A stretch of 64,000 nucleotides of DNA from Nitrospira sp. (GTDB taxonomy: Bacteria; Nitrospirota; Nitrospiria; Nitrospirales; Nitrospiraceae): positions 1,440,215 to 1,504,214 of the forward strand of contig CP092081.1 of assembly GCA_022226935.1 (NCBI GenBank), read 5' to 3'. The notes under the pieces were generated by a model. It did not search any database, was not told the DNA's origin, and saw only the letters and a list, made by a program, of their open reading frames with translations. This document shows positions 7,873 to 16,980 of the stretch, piece by piece. A program made the position numbers and the translations under genes. Numbering within the stretch: position 1 is the stretch's first letter; every line of letters begins with the position of its first letter.

Positions 7873-9473
7873 TTGATGCCTTCCTGCGGATCTCCACGCC
7901 AGTCCTTGGAAACCAGCAGCATCAACGCTGGAAGGCTCAAGAGGACGATGAGCAACGCGGCAGGCGCCGCCAGTTGGTAATACTCTTCGCTGGATTCCAG
8001 CCAGACGCGGATTGCCAGTGTATCAAATCCCACTGGTCGCAACAGCAAAGTGGCGGGAAGTTCTTTCATGGTTTGGAGAAACATCAATACCCACGCGACA
8101 ACAAATCCATTGCGGACGAGCGGGAGAGTGACGCGCCACAGGCTTTGATGGGTCGTGCACCCCAGGGTACGGGCGACTTCCTCGACATTAGGCGTAACTT
8201 GTTGCAGGGCCGGCTCCATGGATTGAAGGCCAACCGGGAGAAAATGCAGAATGTACGCGATGACCAGCACGACCACGGTCCCATACAATGCCGGCGCGAA
8301 GTGGGTGAAGAGTACGAGTACTGCGAGGGCGGCTACCGGTCCCGGCAGCGCATAGCCGGCATAGGCGGCTTGAAGGCAGGCGATGTTCAGTCGTGACGGA
8401 CGGCGGCTGGCGAGGTAGGCTAATGGGAGTCCGATGATGACGGCGCCGCAGGCTGCCAGTGCCGCGAGAAAACTACTGTTCCAAATGAAACCCAGGAAGC
8501 GCGTATCCAACGCGCCTTGCGAAATGGCCTCCACGCTCCATTGGATGAGCATTGCTACGGGAATGCCGAACGCGGCTCCGAAGACCAGGACTACATAGCT
8601 AGTGATGAGAGCTGTTCCAAGCGGGCCTGCGTGCTGTCGAGTCGACCGTCGGTACCGGCCAGATGTCTGATAGAAGCGACTGCGTTGGCGAAACCACCGT
8701 TCGGTCATGAGAAAGATGATGGCCATGACGACCAGCAGGAGGCTCAGGATGCTGGCGGCAGCGTGGTCGTATCGACTGGTCATCTGTTGGTACACGGCAT
8801 AGGTCAGTGTTTGGTAACGGAGTAAGGAGACCGCGCCGAAATCCGAGATCACATAGAGGATGACGAGTGCCAGCCCTGCCGCAATGGCGGGGCGAATAAG
8901 GGGGAGCGTGACCCGCCGAAGCGTCGCCCATGGAGAGACGCCGCAGGCGCGTGCCACTTCTTCAAACGAGACATTGAGATTCTGGAGTGCACTGCGTACC
9001 AGCAGATACACGAAGGGAAAGGTGTCGAGGACCATGATCATGGTGACGCCAGCAAAACTTTGGGGCGATGGCAGTCGAGCCTCTGGGCCGAAGAGCAGTT
9101 GCCACCACTGTTCCGCCGGGCCGCCCATTCCCATAAGGTGAGCATAGACGTACGCCAGCACATAGGTCGGCATGGCAAGCGGCAGCGCAAGGGCCCATTC
9201 CCATATGCGGCGACCGGGGAAATCGTACCGAACGGTGATCCAGGCCAGCGACACACCCAATATCAGTGTAGTCAGCGCGACGCCGACGGCCAACGACAGC
9301 GTATTTCCCAACAGCTCCGGAATCCGTGTGGACCAGAGGCGAGTCCATACGGCTGGTGCAGCCGTCATCGCGACGTAGACGATGTATGCGGTGGGGAAGA
9401 CCAGAAGCGCGGCAGTGAATAGACTGACCCACTGTAGGGAAGACGGCGCCTGAACTCTGGTTGCGGTAAGCAT
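7869..9473 (-). CDS. fbpB: Iron(III) ABC transporter permease (fused two-domain)
   Basis: A permease of about 534 residues with two copies of the binding-protein-dependent transport domain, around 12 membrane helices in all. Each half has an EAA loop that contacts the ATPase: EVARACGVSPWATLRRVTLP and EVARTLGCTTHQSLWRVTLP. This duplicated form is typical of FbpB/AfuB/SfuB iron permeases. ATG at 9473 is the chosen start; a GTG four codons upstream at 9485 is possible. It follows the binding-protein gene by 15 bases and overlaps the ATPase gene. Confidence 0.88.
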   Translation of the reverse strand: MLTATRVQAPSSLQWVSLFTAALLVFPTAYIVYVAMTAAPAVWTRLWSTRIPELLGNTLSLAVGVALTTLILGVSLAWITVRYDFPGRRIWEWALALPLAMPTYVLAYVYAHLMGMGGPAEQWWQLLFGPEARLPSPQSFAGVTMIMVLDTFPFVYLLVRSALQNLNVSFEEVARACGVSPWATLRRVTLPLIRPAIAAGLALVILYVISDFGAVSLLRYQTLTYAVYQQMTSRYDHAAASILSLLLVVMAIIFLMTERWFRQRSRFYQTSGRYRRSTRQHAGPLGTALITSYVVLVFGAAFGIPVAMLIQWSVEAISQGALDTRFLGFIWNSSFLAALAACGAVIIGLPLAYLASRRPSRLNIACLQAAYAGYALPGPVAALAVLVLFTHFAPALYGTVVVLVIAYILHFLPVGLQSMEPALQQVTPNVEEVARTLGCTTHQSLWRVTLPLVRNGFVVAWVLMFLQTMKELPATLLLRPVGFDTLAIRVWLESSEEYYQLAAPAALLIVLLSLPALMLLVSKDWRGDPQEGIK

Positions 9474-9488
9474 GGTCGGCCACACAGG

Positions 9489-10520
9489 TCAGCGAAGGCC
9501 GACTTGCTCGATCAGCGTGAGAGTAGCCTCGCGCAATTCCGCGAGCCTGGCCAGGGGAACGAGTGCCGCGCGGAAGCTGTGCCGGTCGACGAGAGCCGGG
9601 TCGGTTTTTACGTCGGGATGCAGCGGATATTCCTTGTCCAGGTCTGCAAAGAGTTTTTGGCCGGCCTGGGCCACCAGAAACTCGATGAGCAGTTTGGCGC
9701 TGTCGACGTGTTTCGAAGCACGGGTGACTCCAATGCCGGTCACATTCATGATGGCTCCCATGCCGCCTTCTTGCTGATCGGTCATGATCGCGGCGATGGG
9801 CGCAGTCGGCTGCGTTGCCAAATGACGATAAATATAGTAGTGATTGACGATCCCTACCGCGACCTGACCCTTTGCGACTGCCTCCACAATTTGTGAACTT
9901 TTCTGGTAGACCTGCGACCCCGCATTGCTCTTTAGTCCTTGGAGAAACTGTTTGGTGCGGTCATCGCCGAAAGTCGTCTTAATGACTGACACGCCGGCTT
10001 GAAGGTATTCACTGCCTGAATTCGGGATGGCGATTTTGTCCTTCCATTGTGGCTGGCCAAGGTCGAGCAGCGACTTGATTTGGTCGGGTTTCACCATGTT
10101 TGTATTGTAGACGACGATCCAGAATCGGCCGGAAAGTCCGATCCAGCTATTGTCCGATGCACGGTATTGAGAAGGAATGGCCCGCTCGACCTCCCGCATA
10201 TTCATGGGACGGAGGAGTTTGAGCTCCCTCGCATGTTCAAGGCTCCCTGCATCGTTGGTCAAAAAGACATCGGCAGGGGTGTGGTCCCCTTCTGCCTGCA
10301 ACCGGTTGACCAACTCGGTGGTTCCTGAGGACAGGAGGTCGATCTGAATACCGCTTTTGGCTTGGAATTCGTCAAGAACCGGCTTGATCAATCGTTCGGC
10401 GCGACCTGAATAGACGACGAGTTTATCGGCCGCTTCCGCGATCCTCGTGGGCCATTGGGAAAGGAGCAACGCTGAGAGGCCCAGCGTAAGGGCAAACAAG
10501 GTGCGAGGGAATAGAGCCAT
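9489..10520 (-). CDS. fbpA: Iron(III) ABC transporter periplasmic binding protein
   Basis: About 343 residues from the ATG at 10520, which has GGAGG eight bases upstream. The reading frame extends further, but the extension runs through the promoter. A signal peptide ends near RIAEAAD. The mature protein starts LVVYSGRAERL and has a VNHYYIYR segment whose Tyr pair is the ferric-iron ligand in the FbpA/FutA family. It captures Fe(III) in the periplasm. It is first in a run fbpA-fbpB-fbpC-exbB-exbD-tonB. A Fur-box-like palindrome lies 49-65 bases upstream of its start. Confidence 0.88.
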   Translation of the reverse strand: MALFPRTLFALTLGLSALLLSQWPTRIAEAADKLVVYSGRAERLIKPVLDEFQAKSGIQIDLLSSGTTELVNRLQAEGDHTPADVFLTNDAGSLEHARELKLLRPMNMREVERAIPSQYRASDNSWIGLSGRFWIVVYNTNMVKPDQIKSLLDLGQPQWKDKIAIPNSGSEYLQAGVSVIKTTFGDDRTKQFLQGLKSNAGSQVYQKSSQIVEAVAKGQVAVGIVNHYYIYRHLATQPTAPIAAIMTDQQEGGMGAIMNVTGIGVTRASKHVDSAKLLIEFLVAQAGQKLFADLDKEYPLHPDVKTDPALVDRHSFRAALVPLARLAELREATLTLIEQVGLR

Positions 10521-10568
10521 GCGGCGTGCCTCCACGTGTGAGGACACCCGTGGGCGTCCTAGTTGAAA

Positions 10569-10585
10569 TTGATAAGCCGTATCAA
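10569..10585 (-). promoter_or_regulatory. Candidate Fur box
   Basis: A perfect inverted repeat, TTGATA-AGCCG-TATCAA, in the gap between fur and fbpA. The half-sites TGATA and TATCA with a 5-base spacer match the outer positions of the classic Fur box TGATAATNATTATCA. It lies about 50 bases before the fbpA start, where a bound repressor would block transcription. The functional assignment is by context. Confidence 0.65.
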
Positions 10586-10612
10586 GATGATACCGGATGT
10601 GATGGAAATCCG

Positions 10613-11074
10613 TCAATGGCGGCAGCGCGCGCAGAGGCCGTACAATTCTAACCGATGGGTTTGAATGACAAAGCCATTCTTTGTGGCGACTTCTTCTTGG
10701 AGCCGTTCGATCTCGCAATTTTCGAACTCCACAATGGTGCCGCAACCCGTGCAGATCAAATGGTCATGATGACCTTTGTGGGAGATGTTGTCGTATTGCG
10801 TCTGGGTGCCGAAGTGGCGAGCTTGGGCAATTCCGGCTTCGCAAAACAGATTCAGCGTCCGATAGATGGTAGCGAGGCCAAGATGAGGATCTTTCTTCGC
10901 GAGTTGATGGTACATAGTTTCCGCCGTGACATGTTCCTGTCGCAGGAATGCGGTGAGGATCAGTTCGCGTTGGCGAGTCAGCTTCAATTGATGCTTGGCC
11001 AGATGCTGGCGGAGTACGTCCATCTCTTTGAGAGTTTTGCTCATGGCGTGTGACTCGGCGTGAAAGAGGCTCAT
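10613..11074 (-). CDS. fur: Ferric uptake regulator, Fur family
   Basis: A 153-residue Fur-family repressor. A winged-helix DNA-binding half (LTRQRELILTAFLRQEHVTAETMY, then LGLATIYRTLNLF) is followed by a dimerisation and metal half with HKGHHDHLICTGCG and a C-terminal CARC, which gives the paired CxxC structural zinc site. It senses Fe(II) and represses iron uptake. It is directly upstream of the iron transporter on the same strand, separated by 92 bases that hold a Fur-box-like palindrome. ATG at 11044 is an alternative start giving 143 residues; neither start has a clear ribosome site. Confidence 0.9.
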   Translation of the reverse strand: MSLFHAESHAMSKTLKEMDVLRQHLAKHQLKLTRQRELILTAFLRQEHVTAETMYHQLAKKDPHLGLATIYRTLNLFCEAGIAQARHFGTQTQYDNISHKGHHDHLICTGCGTIVEFENCEIERLQEEVATKNGFVIQTHRLELYGLCARCRH

Positions 11075-11130
11075 TAAAGACGAAAGTGCCTCGACGGGTC
11101 AAGTGGGTTTGCAGAGAAGGCGATCGTCGA

Positions 11131-11160
11131 TTGACGAATCGGAAGCGGCCTGTTTATAGT
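11131..11160 (+). promoter_or_regulatory. Sigma-70 promoter
   Basis: TTGACG (11131-11136), an 18-base spacer and TATAGT (11155-11160). Transcription would begin near 11167, just before the SocA/Panacea-like gene, which leaves a very short leader. Confidence 0.6.
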
Positions 11161-11195
11161 CCTCCCCGTTACCGCCGATGGAGGAGAGACGACCC

Positions 11196-11759
11196 TTGCG
11201 AAAGTCGCACGAAATGACCGTTGACCGGGCCCTACTGCTCTACGTGCTTTCGCTGGCCGAGCCCTATGGGCTATTGAGCGATGTGAAGCTCCAACAGCTC
11301 TGTTTTCTTTGTGAGCTTCAGATGTTCGGAAAGGGGCTGAAGGGGTTTCACTTTGAATTCGTTCGGTTTGCGTATGGGGCCTTCAGTCGGGATCTGGATA
11401 ATGACCTCACCTCGCTCCGGCGCAAGGAACGCGTCGAAAATTTCAGTCCGTCGGATCAGGTTCGTGATGAGACCCTTCCGCTCCTGATGAAAGGGATTGA
11501 CGGAAATGAGACGAATGAAAAAGTTCGTGACCTCATGCAAGCCGTCATCGCCACGTATGGACCGCAAGATGTCACAGCGATCATGCAATCCGTCGAATCT
11601 GTGGAATTGAGTACTCCGCAGCAGCCCGATTTCAAAATTCCCATCCGCGATATCGTGTTTCACACCACGCTCCTGGTGCCCTCGCGTATTGAAGCGTCAG
11701 CCGAGTTTCTGTTGTCCGCCAATCATTTGGCGAAGCTCAATGTCGCGATGGGGTACTGA
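11196..11759 (+). CDS. SocA/Panacea (DUF4065)-like protein
   Basis: About 187 residues. The N-terminal half follows the Panacea/SocA pattern: DVKLQQLCFLCELQMFGKG, then FHFEFVRFAYGAFSRDLDNDL. In many bacteria that domain acts as an antitoxin or protease adaptor. The C-terminal half, about 80 residues, matches nothing I know. No toxin-like gene is adjacent, since the neighbours are fur (divergent) and a degenerate receiver (convergent), so a toxin-antitoxin role is unproven. I chose the TTG at 11196, nine bases after GGAGGAG; ATG at 11178 and 11214 are alternatives in the same frame. Confidence 0.6.
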   Translation: MRKSHEMTVDRALLLYVLSLAEPYGLLSDVKLQQLCFLCELQMFGKGLKGFHFEFVRFAYGAFSRDLDNDLTSLRRKERVENFSPSDQVRDETLPLLMKGIDGNETNEKVRDLMQAVIATYGPQDVTAIMQSVESVELSTPQQPDFKIPIRDIVFHTTLLVPSRIEASAEFLLSANHLAKLNVAMGY

Positions 11760-11887
11760 CAAAGATTCCGCTAGCCGAAGAGGCGAAACTTTTCGTATGG
11801 CAAGTATGAGAAGTACGGATTCCACCCTAATTGGCGGAGAAATTTCGCACATCTCCTCATAACCAGCGTTTCGGGAACTGGTTTGTC

Positions 11888-12274
11888 TTAGTGGCGCCGG
11901 GGAAGGGCGAGGGCCGATTGTATTGTGTGCAACATGGTTCCCGTCTCAATCGGCTCCAACAGGCAATACTCGATTTGCAACTCGCGGACCACACGCTGAA
12001 ACTTCTCTCCTTCCAGAGCAGGTTCGTGCAGAGCTGCTGTGACAACTATCCGGGCAGTTGGAAAGGCTTGTCGTAGGTCGACCAGATCTTCCGGTCCCTG
12101 GTCATCGTCGGCGACCAAGCGGGCAATCACTAAATCCAGCTTGGATGTGGGAGGTTGAGCGGAGGCATTGTGTAACGTGGCACTATACTGAACGAAGTGC
12201 TCCATTCCAGGCAGCGCCAGCTTGATGAGCCGTTTCAGATTCGAGTCGGCGTTGATAATCAGGATATTGGCCAT
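11888..12274 (-). CDS. Degenerate response-regulator receiver domain
   Basis: A 128-residue single-domain protein with a receiver-like outline: MANILIINADSN at the first strand (normally acidic residues follow) and LDLVIARLVADDD where the phospho-acceptor strand should be. The usual acceptor Asp is replaced by Arg in DLVIARL, so ordinary phosphorylation is unlikely. It follows the NarL-type regulator gene (12409-13284) on the same strand, after 134 bases. It may be a phosphorylation-independent partner domain. The family call is from the fold pattern only. Confidence 0.5.
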   Translation of the reverse strand: MANILIINADSNLKRLIKLALPGMEHFVQYSATLHNASAQPPTSKLDLVIARLVADDDQGPEDLVDLRQAFPTARIVVTAALHEPALEGEKFQRVVRELQIEYCLLEPIETGTMLHTIQSALALPRRH

Positions 12275-12408
12275 AGTCCCCCGACGCGAAGTGATGATGG
12301 ACAGCGATTGATCACCGTGCGACAGCTCGAACAACCTTCGCAGATGTCTGCCCGTTTTAGTGGAGGTGGTGTCGTGAAGGTGGACCTCCTCTCGATAAAC
12401 CAGTGGCG

Positions 12409-13284
12409 TCAAACCAATTGCTGATCCAGGGCATATCGAATCAACTCTGCGGTCGTTTTCATTCCCAGTTTTGTGAGCAGCCGGGCGCGGTAGGTGCTCA
12501 CGGTTTTAATGCTCAGGCTGAGGTGTTCGGCGATTTCGGTGAGGCGCCGGCCTTGCGCAATCCACTGCAGCACCTCGATCTCCCGGTCTGATAGAACCGC
12601 AGGGAGATCGTGGGCGCACGATTCGTTGCGGTTCATCATAGTGTCTGAGACCTGTTCGGACTGAGGCGGCGGGAAATAGTTGCCGCCTTGCAGAATTCTG
12701 GACACGGCTGCGCGAAGTTGTTGCGGACCAGTTTCTTTGGTCAAGTACCCCAGAGCACCTGCTCGAATAGCCCGGGCGGCATAATGTTGCTCCGCGTAAA
12801 TGCTGACCACCAGAACAGGCAGGCTCGGTTGAAGAGATTTCAGAATGCGCAGAACTTCCAATCCAGGCATGTCGGGCAAATTCAGATCGAGGATCACCAG
12901 ATCCCAAGGCCCGGACCGGATTTGATCGATCGCACTATGGGCCGAGGCGGTTTCTATAATGTGAGGCGTTAATCCGTCTTCAATGAGAAAGTCCTGTAAG
13001 AATTCTTTGAGGCCGCGCCGAAGGAGGGCGTGGTCGTCGGCGAGCAAGATATTGAGATCGGTTTTGACGGTGGGTACCGTGTCGAATGCATTCACGGCTG
13101 TGAAATCTCCCATAATGCATTGCTGAGGCATGGTGGAACAGTGGATTGCGACGCAGACAGGCCGCGACTCGCCCGCAATGTCGAGACATGGCATGGGTTT
13201 ATCGGCGTCCGCTTGGAGCGCAGGAAAGTCACCGTGTGCGTGCTCCTTCATGACGTCTAATCGTGGACGTGTTCCAGGGGACAT
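12409..13284 (-). CDS. NarL/FixJ-type response regulator
   Basis: A 291-residue two-domain regulator. The receiver spans about residues 76-200, with LLADDH acidic pocket, acceptor Asp133 in DLVILDLNLP, and YLTKE with the conserved Lys. The C-terminal LuxR-type helix-turn-helix spans about 225-290 (LSDREIEVLQWIAQGRRLTEIAEHL, with SIKTVSTYRARLLTKLG). The first 57 residues precede the receiver and look non-conserved, so a later start such as ATG 13113 is possible; no start has a clear ribosome site. No cognate kinase is adjacent. Confidence 0.8.
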   Translation of the reverse strand: MSPGTRPRLDVMKEHAHGDFPALQADADKPMPCLDIAGESRPVCVAIHCSTMPQQCIMGDFTAVNAFDTVPTVKTDLNILLADDHALLRRGLKEFLQDFLIEDGLTPHIIETASAHSAIDQIRSGPWDLVILDLNLPDMPGLEVLRILKSLQPSLPVLVVSIYAEQHYAARAIRAGALGYLTKETGPQQLRAAVSRILQGGNYFPPPQSEQVSDTMMNRNESCAHDLPAVLSDREIEVLQWIAQGRRLTEIAEHLSLSIKTVSTYRARLLTKLGMKTTAELIRYALDQQLV

Positions 13285-13396
13285 CGATAGCCCACATCAG
13301 GTTCAGTGAGGATTCCCTCTGGCCAAGTCGTAAGTCTGGCGTCTTTCCTTCGATCCGGGGTCCACCTGTTCAACCGACTCATTCCCCTGAAGCAGG

Positions 13397-13427
13397 GTAA
13401 AAAATTAGGAGAAAGTTCCTATTTTTA
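13397..13427 (-). terminator. AT-rich hairpin, possible terminator
   Basis: A stem of AAAAAT/AGGA pairing with TCCT/ATTTTT around a short loop, with one bulged T and T-rich flanks on both strands. It lies between the carboxypeptidase gene and the next minus-strand gene, so it could end the carboxypeptidase transcript. The stem is weak. Confidence 0.35.
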
Positions 13428-13561
13428 AGTGGTTGAGGAATACCACGCCGGAGAAATAGCTCGCCAGAGCTGAAGGGCCCTGTTATGGCCCTAGATAAAT
13501 ATCGTGGATTGAGAATGCTTGTATTTGCGGAGGCTTGGGCGGCGGTCAGAGTCGCGAAACG

Positions 13562-15082
13562 CTAGAGCCGATAGAGAGCCCCGTATTTCGCTTCGAGATA
13601 TCGTACAAATGGTTCCGGACTCACGCCGTTGCCGGTGACACGCCGAGCCAGATGGTCTGGGGTAAACATGCGTCCCCACCGGTGAATCTTCTGTTGCAGC
13701 CAATGTCGAAGAGGCATCAACTGTCCGGCTGCAATATTTTCTTCTAATTGTGGGATCTCCAGCTTCGCCTGTTCGAAGAATTGCACCGAATACAGGTTGC
13801 CCAAGGTATAGGTGGGAAAATAACCGAAGGCTCCCATCGACCAATGGACGTCCTGCAGGACGCCGTCGGCGTCCTGTTCGGGAGTGATGCCCAGATACGC
13901 CTGCATTCTCTCATTCCACAGGCTTGGCAGATCTTCCGGATGCGCCTGACCCTCAATGAGAGCCTGCTCAATTTCCACGCGCAGCATGATATGTAGGTTG
14001 TAGGTGAGTTCGTCAGCTTCTACGCGAATGAGCGAAGGGACAACGCGGTTGATGGCGGCATAGAATTGGTCGAGAGACACGACGGTCAATTGCTGAGGAA
14101 ATGTGTGTTGCAACATGGGATAGAAGCATTGCCAGAATGCCCGCGACCGGCCTACACAGTTCTCCCACAGCCGCGATTGGCTTTCATGAAACCCGAGTGA
14201 GACAGATTCGCCGAGCGGCGATCCGTAATATCGCGGGTCCAGGCCCTGATCGTACAAGCCGTGACCGCCCTCGTGAATGCAACTGAAGAGGCACGACGGC
14301 AAATCCTTCTCGAAGACTCGCGTCGTCACTCGGACATCCGTCGGATGAAACGAGGTGGTAAACGGATGCGCCGAGAGATCGAGTCGGCCGCGCTCGAAAT
14401 CGTATCCCATGGCTGTAAGGACGAGACGCCCGAACTCGATCTGCTTCGTGTGGTCAAAAGTGTGGTGAAGGCAACGATCGTCGATGGTCACCTTGCTGGC
14501 CTGAACGCGCTTCAGGAGCGGAACGAGCCGCGCGCGAAGTTGTGCGAAGAGTGGCGTGAGTTGGCCTACCGTGGCTCCGGGCTCATAGGTATCCAGCAGC
14601 GCGTCATAGGGTGAGTCCTGGTATCCCAAATACTGAGCCTCTTCACACTTGAGGGCGAGGATGGTTTTCAGCGAAGGAAGGAACTGCGCGAATCGACTTT
14701 CTGCCCGCGCAGTCACCCAAGCCTGTTGGGCCAACGAACATTCACGGCTCAGGCGAATGACAAAATCGGAGGGGAGTTTTTTGGCGCGACTAAAGTCGCG
14801 CCAGGTTTCTCGCAACAGCGACCGCGACGGTTCATCCCAGGTTTCTGCCGCCTGTCCGGTCGTAGGATCGATCCATTCGTTCAATAAGGATTCAATTTGC
14901 GGCGACACGAGTCTCTCATGCGCCAGACCTTCCAGTGTTGCGATTTGTTCGGCGCGGGCCGCTCCGCCGCCTGCCGGCATGTATGTTTCCTGATCCCACG
15001 ACAGGACGGAAGCCGCGCTCTGAATGCGCCGGATTTCCAGCAGTCGGCCCGTTAATGGTTCCAATGTCTTCAAGGTCTTCAC
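13562..15082 (-). CDS. M32 family metallocarboxypeptidase (Taq type)
   Basis: About 506 residues from a GTG at 15082; this start matches the usual family length near 500. The zinc site HEGGH is present in SCIHEGGHGLYDQG, which is the M32 HExxH motif. Other family landmarks are SAASVLSWDQETYMPAGG near the N-terminus, GLHESQSRLWEN-like GFHESQSRLWENCVGRS, and the later TYTLGNLYSVQFFEQ. It removes C-terminal residues from peptides in the cytoplasm. An ATG at 15145 would add 21 residues but leaves only 23 bases to the divergent methyltransferase start. It stands alone in its transcription unit. Confidence 0.88.
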   Translation of the reverse strand: MKTLKTLEPLTGRLLEIRRIQSAASVLSWDQETYMPAGGGAARAEQIATLEGLAHERLVSPQIESLLNEWIDPTTGQAAETWDEPSRSLLRETWRDFSRAKKLPSDFVIRLSRECSLAQQAWVTARAESRFAQFLPSLKTILALKCEEAQYLGYQDSPYDALLDTYEPGATVGQLTPLFAQLRARLVPLLKRVQASKVTIDDRCLHHTFDHTKQIEFGRLVLTAMGYDFERGRLDLSAHPFTTSFHPTDVRVTTRVFEKDLPSCLFSCIHEGGHGLYDQGLDPRYYGSPLGESVSLGFHESQSRLWENCVGRSRAFWQCFYPMLQHTFPQQLTVVSLDQFYAAINRVVPSLIRVEADELTYNLHIMLRVEIEQALIEGQAHPEDLPSLWNERMQAYLGITPEQDADGVLQDVHWSMGAFGYFPTYTLGNLYSVQFFEQAKLEIPQLEENIAAGQLMPLRHWLQQKIHRWGRMFTPDHLARRVTGNGVSPEPFVRYLEAKYGALYRL

Positions 15083-15168
15083 TTGTATACGCTCTTTCTC
15101 CACGATGTCCGTGGTATGATCCACCGCCGGTGCGAATTGTCGCATACCTGTCTCCTGGAGTGAAACTG

Positions 15169-15819
15169 ATGGCCGATCTCGTGTCGCCGAATATCGATGC
15201 CTATGCTGCCGCTTGCTCCCTGCCGGAGACGCCGGTTCGTCGGGCTCTCCGTGAGGAAACCGAACGCACAATGGAATACGCGCGGATGTTGGTGGGGCCG
15301 CTGGAAGGGGCATTTCTGCATATGATGACCCGTCTTGTACGAGCCGAGCGGGTCCTGGAAATCGGGATGTTCACGGGGTACAGCGCCCTCTGCTTTGCTG
15401 AGGCATTGCCTGAGCAGGGTCGGGTGGTCACGTGCGAGGTGGATGAGGAGTCTGCCGCGGTGGCGCGCCGATTCTTTGCGCAGTCGCCGCATGGTCGTCA
15501 AATTGAGATCCGAATGGGGCCGGCTCTGGAGACAATGGCGAAATTGACGGGACCCTTCGATGTGATTTTTATCGATGCCGACAAGCTGAACTATGTGAAT
15601 TATTACCAGCGCGCAATGGAATTGCTGTCGCCGCGCGGGGTCATTCTTGTCGACAATGTCCTGTGGGGTGGAAACGTCCTCACCGACCCGCCGCCCGATG
15701 ATCGGACGGCGGCAATCCAGGACCTCAACCGGATCGTGGCGGCTGATGCGCGTGTCACGGCCGTGCTCGCGACCATCCGCGACGGCATGTGGGTGATCAC
15801 TCCCACATCGTTGCACTAA
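15169..15819 (+). CDS. SAM-dependent O-methyltransferase (class I, COMT-like)
   Basis: A 216-residue enzyme of the cation-dependent O-methyltransferase family. The SAM-binding motif VLEIGMFTGYSALCFAEAL (about residues 61-79) and the metal-binding FDVIFIDADKLNYVNYY (about 130-146) are clear, followed by GGVILVDNVLWGG-like RGVILVDNVLWGGNVLT. It starts at the ATG at 15169 behind TGGAG; the open frame continues upstream into the divergent carboxypeptidase gene. The substrate is probably a catechol or other phenolic, but context does not say. Confidence 0.88.
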   Translation: MADLVSPNIDAYAAACSLPETPVRRALREETERTMEYARMLVGPLEGAFLHMMTRLVRAERVLEIGMFTGYSALCFAEALPEQGRVVTCEVDEESAAVARRFFAQSPHGRQIEIRMGPALETMAKLTGPFDVIFIDADKLNYVNYYQRAMELLSPRGVILVDNVLWGGNVLTDPPPDDRTAAIQDLNRIVAADARVTAVLATIRDGMWVITPTSLH

Positions 15820-15878
15820 CCGTCGCAGGTTGCGAGGTCTCGATCGCGCAACCTGTGTGGCGTGCAGGAATCGATTGA

Positions 15879-16790
15879 ATGAAAAAACCGTCCGTACCCG
15901 CCGCCTATGCGGCGCTGACGATTTCGGCCTTGGTTTGGGGCGGTTCGATCGTTGGGCAAAAGCTGGCACTCGGGGCGTTTTCGGCTGTCGAGACGTCCCT
16001 CATCCGCGGCATCGGTGCGCTGGCGATTTTGATCCCCTTGTGGTGGTGGACCGAAGGCGGCCGCACGACCTTGACGGCCCGCGATCTCAAAGTTCTATCC
16101 TTATTGGGATTGGGAGTGCTCGGCAACCATTTATTGACCTTGTTCGGCCTCCGCTATGTCGGGGCCTCAACCGCCGGCGTCCTGATCGGCGCCAGCCCGG
16201 CCATTACAGCGCTCCTGTCCTCCCTCTTGGTGCGCGATATTCCCTTTAAGAAGGTCGCAGGCGGTTGCGCGGTCTCGTTTGCGGGAGTCGCCCTCGTCTC
16301 GGGGATCGGAGGGGACGCGCCCATCGGGGAGCACCCCTGGCTAGGCGGGACGCTGGTGTTATTGGGGCTAGTGAGCTGGGCGCTGTATTCCATTGGCGGC
16401 CGGCAGGTGATGGAGCGGCTCTCTCCGCTCACTGTGAATTGGACCACACTCTTGCTCTCGCTGTTGCTCCAGCTTCCTCTCCTCTGGAGCGACCAGAAAA
16501 TGTTAGTCACCGGTCCACGCGCTGTGCCGGTTTCCGGATGGCTGGCTGTGGGGTATCTCATTGTGTTCGCCACGGCGTTAGGCCAGCAGGCCTGGTTGTA
16601 TGGCGTTCAAGGTGTGGGGCCTTCGCGGGCAGGGGTGTTCGTGAATCTCATTCCCGTGTCGGCATTGCTCCTCTCCGTTCTGATCTTGGGTGAAGCGATT
16701 GGGCTGCGGGAAATTGCAGGCATTGTCCTCATTCTCACCGGTGTGTGGTTGGTCGGCCGACAATCCGAGCCTCAAAAACGTAGGGACTAG
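15879..16790 (+). CDS. EamA/DMT family permease
   Basis: A 303-residue integral membrane protein with ten predicted helices in two EamA repeats of about 140 residues each (first repeat from AALTISALVWGGSIVGQKL, second from LGGTLVLLGLVSWALYSIG). Such permeases export or import small metabolites such as amino acids; the substrate cannot be told from sequence. It lies 59 bases after the methyltransferase gene on the same strand. Confidence 0.85.
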   Translation: MKKPSVPAAYAALTISALVWGGSIVGQKLALGAFSAVETSLIRGIGALAILIPLWWWTEGGRTTLTARDLKVLSLLGLGVLGNHLLTLFGLRYVGASTAGVLIGASPAITALLSSLLVRDIPFKKVAGGCAVSFAGVALVSGIGGDAPIGEHPWLGGTLVLLGLVSWALYSIGGRQVMERLSPLTVNWTTLLLSLLLQLPLLWSDQKMLVTGPRAVPVSGWLAVGYLIVFATALGQQAWLYGVQGVGPSRAGVFVNLIPVSALLLSVLILGEAIGLREIAGIVLILTGVWLVGRQSEPQKRRD

Positions 16791-16980
16791 ATCGCTGACC
16801 CGCTGGTTGGTTTTCATCCGTTCAGCATACGCACTCTTTTCTCTCCGGCTGTCGCTTGAATTCGCGCTCTGTAGTATGATTGCCCGCAGGTGGGCACCTC
16901 CACGAGTGCTTGAACGTTGGCCACCGAGTCGACCATTCTCCTCTCAAGGCTTGTCGGGATGGGGCCTCGCGAGAAGCCAT

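Noticed and set aside
15079..15969. A 296-residue minus-strand frame over the methyltransferase
   Set aside because: The plus-strand product has SAM and metal motifs; the opposite frame has a composition of Arg/His/Gln typical of an antisense shadow.
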